This document shows positions 42,292-53,837 of a stretch of 64,000 bases of DNA, piece after piece. A model generated the notes under the pieces. That model did not search any database. It worked only from the letters and a program-made list of their open reading frames with translations, and was not told the DNA's origin. Source of the stretch: Microbacterium sp. SCN 70-27 (lineage in GTDB: Bacteria; Actinomycetota; Actinomycetes; Actinomycetales; Microbacteriaceae); NCBI GenBank assembly GCA_001724425.1, contig MEEK01000007.1, positions 1-64,000 on the forward strand, given 5' to 3'. The position numbers were made by a program, and so were the translations under genes. Positions within the stretch are counted from its first letter, which is position 1; the number at the start of each line of letters is the position of its first letter.

Positions 42292-43794
42292 TCAGAGGCG
42301 CAGCGCGGCCTCCCCGCGATCCAGGTAACGCATCGGGATCTCGATGGTGACTTCGGTCCCCGACCCGACCATCGTGTGCCAGTCGATCGTGCCGCTGAGC
42401 TCACCCTGGATGAGGGTGCGCACGATCTGCGTGCCGAGACCGCGCCCGACCTGCCCTTCCGGCAGGCCCACCCCCGTGTCGCGCACCTTGACGCCGAGCT
42501 GATCCTCGGTGCGCTCGGCGATGATCTCGACCTCGCCCTCCTGATCGACGAGTCCGTGTTCGACGGCGTTCGTGACGAGTTCGGTGAGCGCGAGCGCCAG
42601 CGGCGTCGCGTACTCGCTCGGGAGGGTTCCGAAGGTCCCCGTCTTGCGCGTGCGCGCCCGCGTGTTGGGTGAGGCGGCGACTTCCGCGACGAGCTTCAGC
42701 ACGCGGTCGAACACGTCGTCGAAGTCGACGTTCTGCGCGAGCCCCTCCGACAGCGTGTCGTGCACGACCGCGATCGCGGACACGCGCCGCATGGCGTGCG
42801 TCAAGGCATCCCTCGCCTCGTCCGAGTGCGTCCGGCGCGACTGGATGCGCAGGAGCGACGCGACCGTCTGGAGGTTGTTCTTCACGCGGTGGTGGATCTC
42901 TCGGATCGTCGCATCCTTCGTGATGAGTTCCTGCTCCTGGTGGCGGATCTCCGTCACGTCGCGGCACAGCACGATGGCGCCGATCCGGTGCCCGTTGTCC
43001 TTGAGGGGGATGGTCCGCAGCGACACCGTCACGCCGCGCGCCTCGATGTCGGCGCGCCACGGTGCGCGGCCCGCCATGACGATCGGGAGCGATTCGTCGA
43101 ACTGCCGGCCCTTCGGGAGGATGCCGGTCGTCACTTCGAGGAGCGATTCGCCCTCGAGCTCCTCGTCGAATCCGAGTCGGTTGAACGCGGAGAGGGCATT
43201 GGGGCTCGCGAAGGTGGTGACGCCGTCCACGTCGACGCGGATGAGCCCGTCGGATGCCCGCGGCGCACCCCGTCGCGGTGAGGTCGGCGCCGCGAGATCG
43301 GGGAAGTCGCCCGAGGCGACCATCCCGAACAGGTCGTCGGCGCAGTCGTTGAAGGTGATCTGCTGGCGCGACGGTGTCCGCGCCTCGCCGAGGTTCGTGT
43401 GACGCGTCAGCACCCCGACGACATGCTGCACACCGTCGCGTGCGCGCTCGCGCACGATCGGGACAGCCCGCACGCGCGTCGGCGTCTCTTCGAACCAGTC
43501 GGGAGAAGCGGAGTCGACGATCTCGGCACGCATGTACGCGTCTCGCACCTGAGTGCGCCACTGCGGCCGCACCCGGTCGCCGACGATGTCGCGGTAGAAC
43601 AGGGTCGCCGCGCCCGAGGGTCGGGTGTGGGCGACCGCGACGAAGGAGTCATCCGGCGTCGGCACCCAGATCACGATGTCGGCGAATGCCAGGTCGGCGA
43701 GGAGCTGGCCGTCGCCCGCCAGGCGGTGCAGCCACTCGACATCCGCCTCGGAGGCCTGCGCTTGGGCGTACACGAGATCGCTGAGGGTCGACAC
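42292..43794 (-). CDS. pdtaS: PdtaS-type sensor histidine kinase
   Basis: This 500-residue soluble kinase has an N-terminal GAF-like region (to about 150), a PAS domain (about 180-290, DGVTTFASPNALSAFNRLG to AIVLCRDVTEIRHQEQE), and a HisKA_2 phospho-acceptor motif IREIHHRVKNNLQTVASLLRIQ. The HATPase domain follows with ELVTNAVEHG and VRDTGVGLP. In Mycobacterium PdtaS phosphorylates the RNA-binding antiterminator PdtaR; pdtaR is not in this window. The GTG at 43794 follows TAGGCT by 6 bases, so the mRNA is probably leaderless. The whiB1-pdtaS convergent order is conserved in actinobacteria. Confidence 0.92.
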   Translation of the reverse strand: MSTLSDLVYAQAQASEADVEWLHRLAGDGQLLADLAFADIVIWVPTPDDSFVAVAHTRPSGAATLFYRDIVGDRVRPQWRTQVRDAYMRAEIVDSASPDWFEETPTRVRAVPIVRERARDGVQHVVGVLTRHTNLGEARTPSRQQITFNDCADDLFGMVASGDFPDLAAPTSPRRGAPRASDGLIRVDVDGVTTFASPNALSAFNRLGFDEELEGESLLEVTTGILPKGRQFDESLPIVMAGRAPWRADIEARGVTVSLRTIPLKDNGHRIGAIVLCRDVTEIRHQEQELITKDATIREIHHRVKNNLQTVASLLRIQSRRTHSDEARDALTHAMRRVSAIAVVHDTLSEGLAQNVDFDDVFDRVLKLVAEVAASPNTRARTRKTGTFGTLPSEYATPLALALTELVTNAVEHGLVDQEGEVEIIAERTEDQLGVKVRDTGVGLPEGQVGRGLGTQIVRTLIQGELSGTIDWHTMVGSGTEVTIEIPMRYLDRGEAALRL

Positions 43795-43800
43795 GGACCC

Positions 43801-43806
43801 AGCCTA
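43801..43806 (-). promoter_or_regulatory. -10 box of pdtaS
   Basis: TAGGCT on the minus strand ends 6 bases before the GTG at 43794. Confidence 0.6.
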
Positions 43807-43893
43807 TTGGGGACGGTCTCCTCACGCGTGCGCGTCGGCGCACGACGTAGGGAACACTCAGGCCGCGGGGAACCCGGACGTGACGGCGCCTGG

Positions 43894-45168
43894 TCACGCG
43901 GGGCGTGCACGGCGGCGCGCGAGCGCGGTCCGTGGTGCCCGTTCGAGCCGCCTCCGCTCCCGCACCGGCATGGGCGGATCGATCGCCTCGCCGACGAACC
44001 TGCGCACCGCCCCGGCGAGCGCCGAACGGCCCGCGACGTGGGCGACCGGCTGGGCGGCGAGCGTCGCGGCATCCGCCGCCTTCGGGTCCCACGGGATGAA
44101 CCAGAGGTCGCGCGCGCTCGTGAAACGTTCGAGGGTCCGGCGGACCTGCCCTTTCGCGTCGAGCCCCAACGTCGCCGTGCGCGTCTTGTTCACGACGATC
44201 CGCACCGGCGTCGAGCCGATCAGCGCGCGCAGTTCCGCATGCGCACGGACGAACCGCGCGACACCGACCGGGTCCGCACCGACGACCGCGACGACGAGGT
44301 CGGATGCCTCGAGCGCGGCGATCGTCGCGGCGTTCCGGCGCGGGCCGTCGAGGTCGCTGACGATCTCCTCGTCGCGTTCGAGCGGTGCCGCGACGTCGAC
44401 GACGGTGTCCTCCACCCAGTCACGGCAGCATTCGAGGGCCGCCGTGACGCGAGCGTGGGAGAGTTCGGGCCAGCGCCCCGGGCGGTTGATGCCGGTGAGG
44501 ACGTCGACGTCACCCAGGGGTGCGGCGATGCGGGTCAGCTCCGTGGGAGTCAGCGTTCCACGCTCGGCCTGTCGGCATGCCGCGGCGAACCCGGGGCCTT
44601 CGTCGGCGAGTCCCGTCGCCATCGCGATGGACGGCGCGTGGGAGTCCGCGTCGACGAGGGCGACGCGGCGGCCGTCGCGGGCGAGTTCGCATGCCAGTTC
44701 CATGGCGATGGTCGTGCGTCCGGGCGCGCCGGGCGGCCCCCACACCGTGATCACGCGTCCGCGCTCGCGGCGCTGCACGGCATCGGCGCGTGCGGGTGCG
44801 AGAAGCTCCGCGGCGGAGGCATCCGGCGCGAACGCGTCGACCCCGAACACCGCCGCGAGCCGCTGCGCCGCCGCGTCCGGGCACAGCGCGGCGATCCGCA
44901 CGGCGAACCGATCGCACACCGTGACGAGCTCGGGCGTGAGCGATCCGCGCTCCGCCGGGAGGACGAGGACGTCGCCGCGGGCGAGCTCTGCCAGCAGTTC
45001 GGCGGCCTCGGGGCCGCGCAGCGCGTCCACGGCCGCGTCGGCGGGCGCCGTCCCCGAGACCACCAGACGGACGTCGGCGCCCGCGTCGCACAGACGGTCG
45101 GCGACCTCGACCCCGGCGTCTTCATCGAGCGCGACGACGACGCGCGCACCTGCGACGGGCTCGCTCAC
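43894..45168 (-). CDS. CpaE/MinD-like P-loop ATPase
   Basis: This 424-residue protein has a receiver-like N-terminal half (to about 125) and a SIMIBI ATPase domain. The nucleotide site GPPGAPGRTTIAMELACELARDGRRVALVDAD is a deviant Walker A in which the usual KGG/GKT lysine positions are Ala-Pro-Gly-Arg-Thr-Thr, so the signature Lys is replaced by Arg. It resembles CpaE, which places Flp/Tad pili. The GTG start overlaps the stop of the SAF-domain gene. No other tad genes are nearby in this window. Confidence 0.75.
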   Translation of the reverse strand: MSEPVAGARVVVALDEDAGVEVADRLCDAGADVRLVVSGTAPADAAVDALRGPEAAELLAELARGDVLVLPAERGSLTPELVTVCDRFAVRIAALCPDAAAQRLAAVFGVDAFAPDASAAELLAPARADAVQRRERGRVITVWGPPGAPGRTTIAMELACELARDGRRVALVDADSHAPSIAMATGLADEGPGFAAACRQAERGTLTPTELTRIAAPLGDVDVLTGINRPGRWPELSHARVTAALECCRDWVEDTVVDVAAPLERDEEIVSDLDGPRRNAATIAALEASDLVVAVVGADPVGVARFVRAHAELRALIGSTPVRIVVNKTRTATLGLDAKGQVRRTLERFTSARDLWFIPWDPKAADAATLAAQPVAHVAGRSALAGAVRRFVGEAIDPPMPVRERRRLERAPRTALARRRARPA

Positions 45169-45794
45169 GGCGCCTCCCCCGCGGTCGGGATGATCGACAC
45201 CCGTGCTCCGCCCGCGACGGCGGCGAGGGTGTCGGCGACGTCGGCCCGTCCGATCACGAGTTCGACCGCCGTCCCGTTCGAGCCCATCATCGAGTCGTCG
45301 GCCGCGACGGACACGACCGTGGCCCCGGCGACGAGGATCCGCGGTGTGTCGAACTCTCCGCGCGCGAGTTGTGGCGCCGCCCATACCTCCACCGTGGTCC
45401 CGGCCCGCACCGATGCGGGGATCTCGGTGGCGCTGTGCACGACGACGTTCGTGGTGCGAAGGCTCGCGGCATCCGCGACGGCGTCCTGCGGGACGAGCTC
45501 GCCTGCGGCGATCGTGCGGGTCGCGACCGCCCCGGGAAGGAGCGTCGCCGGTGAGGCGTACGCCTCCTGCAGCCGCCCGAGACCGACCTCGACGACCCGC
45601 AGGTCATCGGCATCCACCGTCTCACCGGGCACGATCGTCCGCGCCGCCGCGAAGACCGCCACGGTTTGTCGCGCCGCGGCGACGACGAACCACACCCCGG
45701 CGACGGATGCCACCACGAGCGCGATCCCGATGAGGAAGCGGACATCCGTCCAGAACGCGCGAGGTCGCGGCCTCGCGGCGGAGTGATCGGTCAT
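45165..45794 (-). CDS. SAF-domain (CpaB/FlgA-like) membrane protein
   Basis: This 209-residue protein has one N-terminal membrane helix (FLIGIALVVASVAGVWFVVAAA) and a SAF domain outside (VFAAARTIVPGETVDADDLRVVEVGL then TIAAGELVPQDAV). CpaB/RcpC proteins of Tad pili share this plan. It is coupled to the CpaE-like gene by a 4-base overlap. The start at 45794 is 97 bases from the divergent HTH gene. Confidence 0.75.
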   Translation of the reverse strand: MTDHSAARPRPRAFWTDVRFLIGIALVVASVAGVWFVVAAARQTVAVFAAARTIVPGETVDADDLRVVEVGLGRLQEAYASPATLLPGAVATRTIAAGELVPQDAVADAASLRTTNVVVHSATEIPASVRAGTTVEVWAAPQLARGEFDTPRILVAGATVVSVAADDSMMGSNGTAVELVIGRADVADTLAAVAGGARVSIIPTAGEAP

Positions 45795-45878
45795 GCGGCC
45801 ATGGTCGCGGAGCGCGCACGGGCGCGCCGATGTTATCCACAGGTCGCGCCCTTGCAGCCTGATTCGTGCGGGGGCCAC

Positions 45879-45884
45879 GATAAT
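45879..45884 (+). promoter_or_regulatory. -10 box of the HTH gene
   Basis: GATAAT ends 6 bases before the ATG at 45891. Confidence 0.5.
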
Positions 45885-45890
45885 TGCCTC

Positions 45891-46172
45891 ATGCCCGAAA
45901 CATCCCCTGCCGGGGTGCGCTTGTTCACGCCTGCTCAAGTCGCGGAGATGCTGGCCCTCCCCGTCGACGAGGTCGTCGCGCTCGTGCTCGACGGGCGCCT
46001 TCGCGGGATGAAGGTCGGCACACCGGCGCGCTGGCGGATCGAGGCCGCGAGCGTCGAGGGATACCTCGACGACCAGGCCGAGGAGGCCCGGAGGATCGCC
46101 CTGTGGCGCGAGTCCAACACCGCGAGCTTCCCCGAGCTGTGGGGCCGCGGGTCCGTCCACCGCGGCGACTGA
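45891..46172 (+). CDS. Small HTH (excisionase/BldC-like) DNA-binding protein
   Basis: This 93-residue protein has a winged-helix excisionase-type fold: RLFTPAQVAEMLALPVDEVVALVLDGRLRGMKVGTPARWRIEAASVEGYLDD. The layout is like BldC and other small MerR-superfamily DNA-binding proteins, followed by a short helical tail. It stands divergent to the SAF/CpaE-like pair, so it may regulate those genes, but this is inference. Confidence 0.8.
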   Translation: MPETSPAGVRLFTPAQVAEMLALPVDEVVALVLDGRLRGMKVGTPARWRIEAASVEGYLDDQAEEARRIALWRESNTASFPELWGRGSVHRGD

Positions 46173-46219
46173 GCGGCGCCGGCCCCGCCGGCCGGCACGC
46201 GAGCAACCGGCATCCCCAC

Positions 46220-46310
46220 TCCTGACATTCGCCTGAGCGCCTGGCATTCGCCTGAGCCATCCGCCGTCCTGGCATCCGCCGTCCTGGCATCCGACTTCGG
46301 ACCTCCCGCC
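46220..46310. repeat. Short direct repeats in the gap after the HTH gene
   Basis: TGACATTCGCCTGAGC-type and GCCGTCCTGGCATCC-type units each occur twice in a row. The whole 46173-46724 gap lies between convergent genes and holds only repeats and hairpins; I see no gene in it. Confidence 0.6.
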
Positions 46311-46343
46311 TCCCGATGCCCGCCCGCATCCCACATCACGCAC

Positions 46344-46409
46344 ACAGGAGATGTCACCGACACAGGATAGGTGAGCGCTCACACCTCCTGCCTCGGTGAC
46401 ATCTCCTGT
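46344..46409. repeat. 66-bp palindromic element, copy 1
   Basis: A perfect 16-bp outer stem (46344-46359, ACAGGAGATGTCACCG, with 46394-46409) encloses a 5-bp stem (CAGGA/TCCTG) and a central 12-bp palindrome GTGAGCGCTCAC (46371-46382), separated by symmetric 3x3 internal loops. Confidence 0.85.
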
Positions 46410-46534
46410 CTCGGCGACGCGATCGGTCGCTCAGGAAGTGACACGGTCGGGCGGGTGGGGTGGAGGTGGATGCCGACGCGGATGCCACCCACCGACAACA
46501 AGCCCACACCACCGGCATCCGTCCCCTCACGCAC

Positions 46535-46600
46535 ACAGGAGATCTCACCGCCACAGGACAGGTGACCGCTCACAACTCCTGCCTCGGTGACATCTCCTGT
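46535..46600. repeat. 66-bp palindromic element, copy 2
   Basis: This has the same length and plan as the element at 46344-46409, which lies 191 bases upstream. The outer arms are 46535-46550 and 46585-46600 with one mismatch; the centre reads GTGACCGCTCAC. The sequence between the two copies is not duplicated. Confidence 0.85.
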
Positions 46601-46630
46601 CCCCGTGACGGGCTGCCAGCGGGCCGCGCA

Positions 46631-46726
46631 AGGAGCGGGCCGTGTCAGGAGCGGGCCGCGCAAGGAGCGGGTCGCGCCAGGAGGGTGCCACGCCAGGAGG
46701 GGGCCGCGCCAGGAGAGAGCGGGCTC
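46631..46726. repeat. Six tandem 16-bp repeats
   Basis: The unit AGGAGCGGGCCGCGCA and variants repeat six times in exact 16-base steps (46631, 46647, 46663, 46679, 46695, 46711), after a partial unit. The last copy reaches the stop codon of the minus-strand gene at 46725. Confidence 0.85.
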
Positions 46727-47318
46727 AGGCAAGGTCCACGCCGGCGGCGAGGCGCACGGCCTGCACGGCCGCGAACGGCACGATGCGGTAGCCGTGCACG
46801 TTGTCGGCGCGTCGCGGGGCGTCCGGATCGTGCAGCGCCAGATCGAGATGGTCCGCTCCGGCCCGGTCGATCGTCCCCACGAGCGTCTGGGCGGTCGCGA
46901 GCTGGACAGACACCGACACGCGGCGGCGCACGAGATCGCGCAGCACGAAGCCGAACCCCATCCGCTGCGCCACCGCCGGACCAGGGTCCGCGCCGCGGAT
47001 GCTGGCGAGGAGCGCATCGGGGGCGGCAGCGATCCCCGCGAGGGCCCAGAGTGGCACGATCACGGCGCCCGAGGCATCCGGCGCGACGAGCGCGCACCAG
47101 TCCGCGCCGACCTGCGAGACGCGCCCGGTGAGCATCGTCCCGTCCTGGAGATGCGCCCCGATCTCGCGGCGTTCGCGCACGAAGGCGACGAGCCGCTCGC
47201 GCAGCGCGACGCGCGAAAGACGGAGCCGTTCGGCCTCGGTATCCAGCGCGGCGCGCTCGGCCTCCCACTCGGAGTCGAGCTGATCCTCCAGGTCTTCGAA
47301 GAAGCGATCCCAGCGCAC
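46725..47318 (-). CDS. Conserved hypothetical protein
   Basis: This 197-residue protein is of unrecognised family. The N-terminal 45 residues are a charged helix (DRFFEDLEDQLDSEWEAERAALDTEAERLRLSRVALRERLVAF). The rest looks like two repeated small beta domains: IGAHLQDGTMLTGRVSQVGADWCALVAP and VSVSVQLATAQTLVGTIDRAGADHLDLAL share the same pattern of a strand, a TGRV/VGTI turn and an Asp. This suggests an Sm-like or similar nucleic-acid-binding fold, but that is a guess. Similar genes near the secA-Rv3235 region are common in actinobacteria. Confidence 0.7.
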   Translation of the reverse strand: MRWDRFFEDLEDQLDSEWEAERAALDTEAERLRLSRVALRERLVAFVRERREIGAHLQDGTMLTGRVSQVGADWCALVAPDASGAVIVPLWALAGIAAAPDALLASIRGADPGPAVAQRMGFGFVLRDLVRRRVSVSVQLATAQTLVGTIDRAGADHLDLALHDPDAPRRADNVHGYRIVPFAAVQAVRLAAGVDLA

Positions 47319-47446
47319 CCGGCGACCCTATGACACGTGCGCAGCGCCGCGGGAGGACTATCCACAGGTGAGGACATTCTCATCCCGACCGGCCATGTCG
47401 CGTGTTGTACTCGAACCTCACTCGCCGTCGACAGATGGAGGCCACG

Positions 47447-47881
47447 ATGACTGCACCGCAGCCGGCGCGCCGCGTCGCACGCCCCTCATCCGCCCTCGAC
47501 GTTGCGGAGTACTTCGCGCCACAGCGCACCGCCACGGAGGCACTCCCCGACCCCGAGCCGCTCCTCGCGAATCTCACGATCGGCGTTCTCGAGGTGCTCG
47601 CGGGCGTCCGCGAGGCCGATCAGCTCGCCCGCTGGCTCGGCGAGGATGCCTTCCGTGCACTCGTCACGCGGGCGAACCTCTCGGCGCGAGCCCGCAGCGC
47701 CCGGGGCGTCTCCCCCGCCCGCCCCTCGTACCGGATCGTGTCGACACACTCGTCATCCCCGGCCGACGGTGTCATCGAGGGCGTCGTCATCACCGCAGGC
47801 CCCGCACGCACGCGCGCCGTCGCGATCCGGCTCGAGGGGTGGGACGGGCGCTGGCGCGCCACGTCCCTCGCGGCGCTCTGA
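47447..47881 (+). CDS. Rv3235-family protein (DUF6459-like)
   Basis: The protein has 144 residues from the ATG at 47447, chosen because GGAGG lies 6 bases before it. It resembles the actinobacterial Rv3235 family: a disordered N-terminus, then LLANLTIGVLEVLAGVREADQLARWLGEDAFRALVTRANL and a C-terminal beta region ending AVAIRLEGWDGRWRATSLAAL. Function is unknown. Its place near secA fits the conserved gene order in Mycobacterium. Confidence 0.75.
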   Translation: MTAPQPARRVARPSSALDVAEYFAPQRTATEALPDPEPLLANLTIGVLEVLAGVREADQLARWLGEDAFRALVTRANLSARARSARGVSPARPSYRIVSTHSSSPADGVIEGVVITAGPARTRAVAIRLEGWDGRWRATSLAAL

Positions 47882-47938
47882 CCCCCGCCGGCACCCGGCA
47901 CGTCTCCACCCGCGCGCCGCCGCGCCGGCCGCCGAAGG

Positions 47939-49162
47939 CTACTGCCGGTACGACGACAGGAAGTTGCCGAGCCGTTCGATCGCCTCACTCAGCACGCGCG
48001 CCTCGGGGAGCGTCACGATCCGCAGGTGATCCGGCGTCGGCCAGTTGAAGCCGGTGCCCTGCACAAGGAGCACGTGCTCGGCGACGAGGAAGTCGTAGAC
48101 GAGCCGCCCGTCGTCGTGGATCTCATACACCTCGGGATCGAGCCGGGGGAAGGCGTACAGCGCGCCCTGCGGCCGGTGGCACTGCACACCGGGGATCGCC
48201 ACGAGACCCTCCCACGCGGCATCCCGCTGCTCGTGCAGACGCCCCGTCGGCGCGATCAGCGCGTCGATCGACTGCACGCCCGACAGCGCCGCCTGCACCG
48301 CATGCTGGCCGGGAACGTTGGGGCAGAGCCGCGTCGAGGCGAGCAGCTGGATGCCCTGGAGGAACCCCGCCGCGCGCTTCTTCGGTCCGGTGATGACGAG
48401 CCAGCCCGAGCGGTACCCCGCGACGCGGTACGTCTTGGACAGCCCGTTGAAGGTGAGGCACAGGAGATCCGGCGCGAGGGTCGCGAGCGGGATGTGCTCG
48501 GCGCCGTCGAAGAGGATCCGGTCGTAGATCTCGTCGGACAGGAGCAGCAGCCCCTGCTCGCGCGCGATCTCGACGATGCCCTCGAGCACCTCGCGCGAGT
48601 ACACCGCGCCCGTCGGATTGTTCGGGTTGATCACGACGATCGCCTTCGTGCGGTCGGTGACCTTGGCGCGGATGTCTTCGAGCGACGGCTGCCAGCCGTC
48701 CTCCTGGTCGCACACGTAGTGCACCGGGGTCCCGCCGGCGAGGCTCGTCATCGCCGTCCACAGCGGGTAGTCGGGCGCGGGGATGAGCACTTCGTCGCCC
48801 TCGTCGAGCAGGGACTGCATCGTCATGGTGATGAGCTCCGACACCCCGTTGCCGAGGTACACGTCGTCGGGATCGAACATCGGGAAGCCCGGGACCTGCT
48901 CGTACCGGGAGACGATCGCACGCCGCGCGGACAGGATGCCACGACTGTCGCTGTACCCGTGCGACGTCGGGATCGACTCGATCATGTCGCGCACGATCTG
49001 GTACGGCGCCTCGAAACCGAACACGGCGGGATTCCCCGTGTTGAGCTTCAGGATGCGGTGCCCGTCGGCCTCGAGCCGGTCGGCCTCGACCAGGGCGGCT
49101 CCGCGGATCTCGTAGAGGACGTCCTTGAGCTTGGCCGACTGGTCGAGGATGCGCGGGGTCAT
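47939..49162 (-). CDS. alaA: Alanine aminotransferase-type PLP enzyme
   Basis: This 407-residue class I/II aminotransferase is close to AlaA. LNTGNPAVFGFEAP, SHGYSDSRGILSARRAI and VINPNNPTGAVYS are typical, and the PLP lysine is in FNGLSKTYRVAGYRSGW. It would interconvert alanine and pyruvate with glutamate. I chose the ATG at 49162 because TATTCT lies 6 bases before it; an upstream in-frame ATG at 49195 adds a non-conserved MARYGRDYSEA. Confidence 0.9.
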   Translation of the reverse strand: MTPRILDQSAKLKDVLYEIRGAALVEADRLEADGHRILKLNTGNPAVFGFEAPYQIVRDMIESIPTSHGYSDSRGILSARRAIVSRYEQVPGFPMFDPDDVYLGNGVSELITMTMQSLLDEGDEVLIPAPDYPLWTAMTSLAGGTPVHYVCDQEDGWQPSLEDIRAKVTDRTKAIVVINPNNPTGAVYSREVLEGIVEIAREQGLLLLSDEIYDRILFDGAEHIPLATLAPDLLCLTFNGLSKTYRVAGYRSGWLVITGPKKRAAGFLQGIQLLASTRLCPNVPGQHAVQAALSGVQSIDALIAPTGRLHEQRDAAWEGLVAIPGVQCHRPQGALYAFPRLDPEVYEIHDDGRLVYDFLVAEHVLLVQGTGFNWPTPDHLRIVTLPEARVLSEAIERLGNFLSSYRQ

Positions 49163-49168
49163 CGCTTC

Positions 49169-49174
49169 AGAATA
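49169..49174 (-). promoter_or_regulatory. -10 box of the aminotransferase gene
   Basis: TATTCT on the minus strand ends 6 bases before the ATG at 49162, a leaderless layout. Confidence 0.6.
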
Positions 49175-49255
49175 GTCCCGCCCGTACCGTGCCAATCGCC
49201 GCCGAGTGGCCCGCCGCGCCGCCCGCGAGGAGCCGAGCGCGGCACGGCCCCGCGC

Positions 49256-52030
<2,775 letters not shown>

Positions 52031-52190
52031 GGAGGATCTCCATCTTTCAGGCGTCAGTGACGTTCACCGTCATGCGTTCCGCGCGCGTAACACACGGCAC
52101 GACTGCCCATGTTACCGGTCTGTGACCTCTGTGCCTGCTGTGTGATCGCGTTCGCGGCATCCACCCAGCGATGCGCCGCGGCAACGGACC

Positions 52191-52196
52191 TAGGAT
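52191..52196 (+). promoter_or_regulatory. -10 box of the coiled-coil protein gene
   Basis: TAGGAT ends 6 bases before the ATG at 52203, a leaderless layout. Confidence 0.6.
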
Positions 52197-52202
52197 CGAA
52201 CT

Positions 52203-53528
52203 ATGGCCGGATTCTGGGGCACACGCAAGCAGGAGCGCGCGCAGGTCGCCGCGCAGGACGCGGAGCTCGGGCGGCGCGCGGATGCCGCGCTGGTCGCCGT
52301 CGACGAGCGGGTGCGCACCACCTCCGACGAACTGGCCTTCGCCGAGATCGAGCTCGGCCAGGACCCGACCCGCGATCTGCGCGATGCGCTCGGCGCCGTC
52401 CGCACCCATCTGCGCGAGGCGTTCCAGCTGAACCAGCTGAACCACGACGAGATCCCGGACACGCCCGAAGAGGCACGGACGCGCAACGCCCGCATCGTGC
52501 AGCTGTGCGACTGGGCCGAAGACCTCCTCGACGACCGGCTCCAGGCGCTCGCCGAGCCCGTCGCCCGCGCGCGGCGCGCACCGGAGATCATCGAGGGGAT
52601 CCGCGCGCAGGTCGTGCAGGACGAGGCGCGCATTCCGCGCATCCAGGCATCCGTCGCCCGCCTGTCGCAGCGCTACTCCCCCGACGCGCTGCGGAAGATC
52701 TCCGGCAACGCCCGTGAGGCCGCGAGCCTGCTGGAGTTCGCGACGCACGGCGCCGACATCTCCGCCGCGCGGCGCGAGAGCGGGCAGCGCGAGCAGGCGA
52801 ACCTCGCCCTCGAGACCGCGATCGAGGCGAGCCGCCGTGCGACGACGCTCCTCGACGCCGTCGACACGTTCGAGGTCGAGGCGCTCCGCGCCGAGTCGAC
52901 GCTGGATGCCATCGCCGAGGACTCCCGCGACGACCTCGCCGCGGCGCGCGACCTCCTGCACGTCCCGGCAGTCGCCGCGGCGATGACGACGCTCGAGACG
53001 GAGCTGAACGCGCTCGTCCCCGCCGACGCGAAGCCCGACCCCTTCACGGAGCTGACGCGCCTGCGTGCGGCCAACGCGGCCCTCGACGTCGAGGTCGCGA
53101 AGGCGCGCGAGCGCGCCGCGCGTCCCGTCCCGCCCGAGTCGCACGTGCGCCACGCGATCGATGACGCCGACCGCCAGCTCGGCGTCGCCCGCAGCGTCAT
53201 CTCCGGCCACCGCGGCTGGATCGGGGCGGATGCCCGGACGCGCCTCGCCGAGGCGGAGCGTCTGCGTCTCGACCTCGGCTCCCGCACCGGCGGCCCGATC
53301 GAGGAGGACGACCGCGAACAGGCTCTCGCCGACGCGCGCCGTTGCGGCCTGCTCGCGTCCGAGGCGCTGCACCTCGCACAGCGCGACATCGACTCGTCGC
53401 GTCCGAACGACGGGGGTTGGGGCGGCCAGGGCGGCGGAGGCCGACGCGGGGGCGGCGGCGGCGACGTCGTCAGCGGCATCCTCGGCGGTCTCGTCATCGG
53501 CTCGATCCTCGACGGCATCTTCGACTGA
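52203..53528 (+). CDS. Coiled-coil protein like the tail of TPM-domain proteins
   Basis: This 441-residue, almost wholly helical protein has a Gly-rich end (GGWGGQGGGGRRGGGGGDVVSGILGG). DERVRTTSDELAFAEIELGQDP, LREAFQLNQLNHDEIPDTPEEARTRN and RYSPDALRKISGNAREA match the long C-terminal coiled coil of actinobacterial TPM-domain (YgcG-like) proteins, which are often encoded near pspA. Here the TPM catalytic domain and its signal peptide are absent, so it starts directly with the coiled coil. It may be a cytosolic partner or paralogue of such proteins. Confidence 0.65.
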   Translation: MAGFWGTRKQERAQVAAQDAELGRRADAALVAVDERVRTTSDELAFAEIELGQDPTRDLRDALGAVRTHLREAFQLNQLNHDEIPDTPEEARTRNARIVQLCDWAEDLLDDRLQALAEPVARARRAPEIIEGIRAQVVQDEARIPRIQASVARLSQRYSPDALRKISGNAREAASLLEFATHGADISAARRESGQREQANLALETAIEASRRATTLLDAVDTFEVEALRAESTLDAIAEDSRDDLAAARDLLHVPAVAAAMTTLETELNALVPADAKPDPFTELTRLRAANAALDVEVAKARERAARPVPPESHVRHAIDDADRQLGVARSVISGHRGWIGADARTRLAEAERLRLDLGSRTGGPIEEDDREQALADARRCGLLASEALHLAQRDIDSSRPNDGGWGGQGGGGRRGGGGGDVVSGILGGLVIGSILDGIFD

Positions 53529-53837
53529 TCTCGTCCGGCCCGGCGCTCGGCCGAGCACATCAGCATGCCGACAGACGGCCCGGCGCGTGACGCCGCGGAG
53601 GTCATGGCCCCGGAGAACCGCGGATCTGTCGGGTCAGCCTCACGCGGAGCGGGAATGCGGAGCCGCTCGAGGCTGACCCAGGGGCCGCCCGCGCGCGGTG
53701 GGCAGATTCCGACCACACAGAGCCGGTTGTCGTGGGCCCGGACTCTCCGGCCGGCCGCACGCCGGGAGTGTCCTGCGCACCGCGAACCGTATTCAGTCTT
53801 GGCGGCGCAGGCAGGTGGATGCAGCCCCGAAATCCGG
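53529..53837. other. Gap before the insertion sequence, no gene seen
   Basis: This stretch holds an 11-bp inverted repeat (GGGTCAGCCTC at 53631-53641 with 53669-53679) around a 27-base loop, which could be a terminator for the coiled-coil gene. I see no convincing coding sequence. The minus strand here would be expected to carry the missing 3' part of the FHA gene on the other side of the insertion sequence, but no frame shows FHA features. Confidence 0.5.

Noticed and set aside
45891..46172. Phage excisionase marking an integrated element
   Set aside because: The HTH fold is shared with chromosomal BldC-like regulators, and there is no integrase or attachment-site repeat nearby.
46220..46726. 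CRISPR-like repeats near the HTH gene
   Set aside because: The repeats are either long palindromes or gap-free 16-bp tandem units without spacers.
53529..53837. 3' half of the FHA gene beyond the insertion sequence
   Set aside because: None of the minus-strand frames here continues FHA-like sequence, and the element lacks a target duplication.
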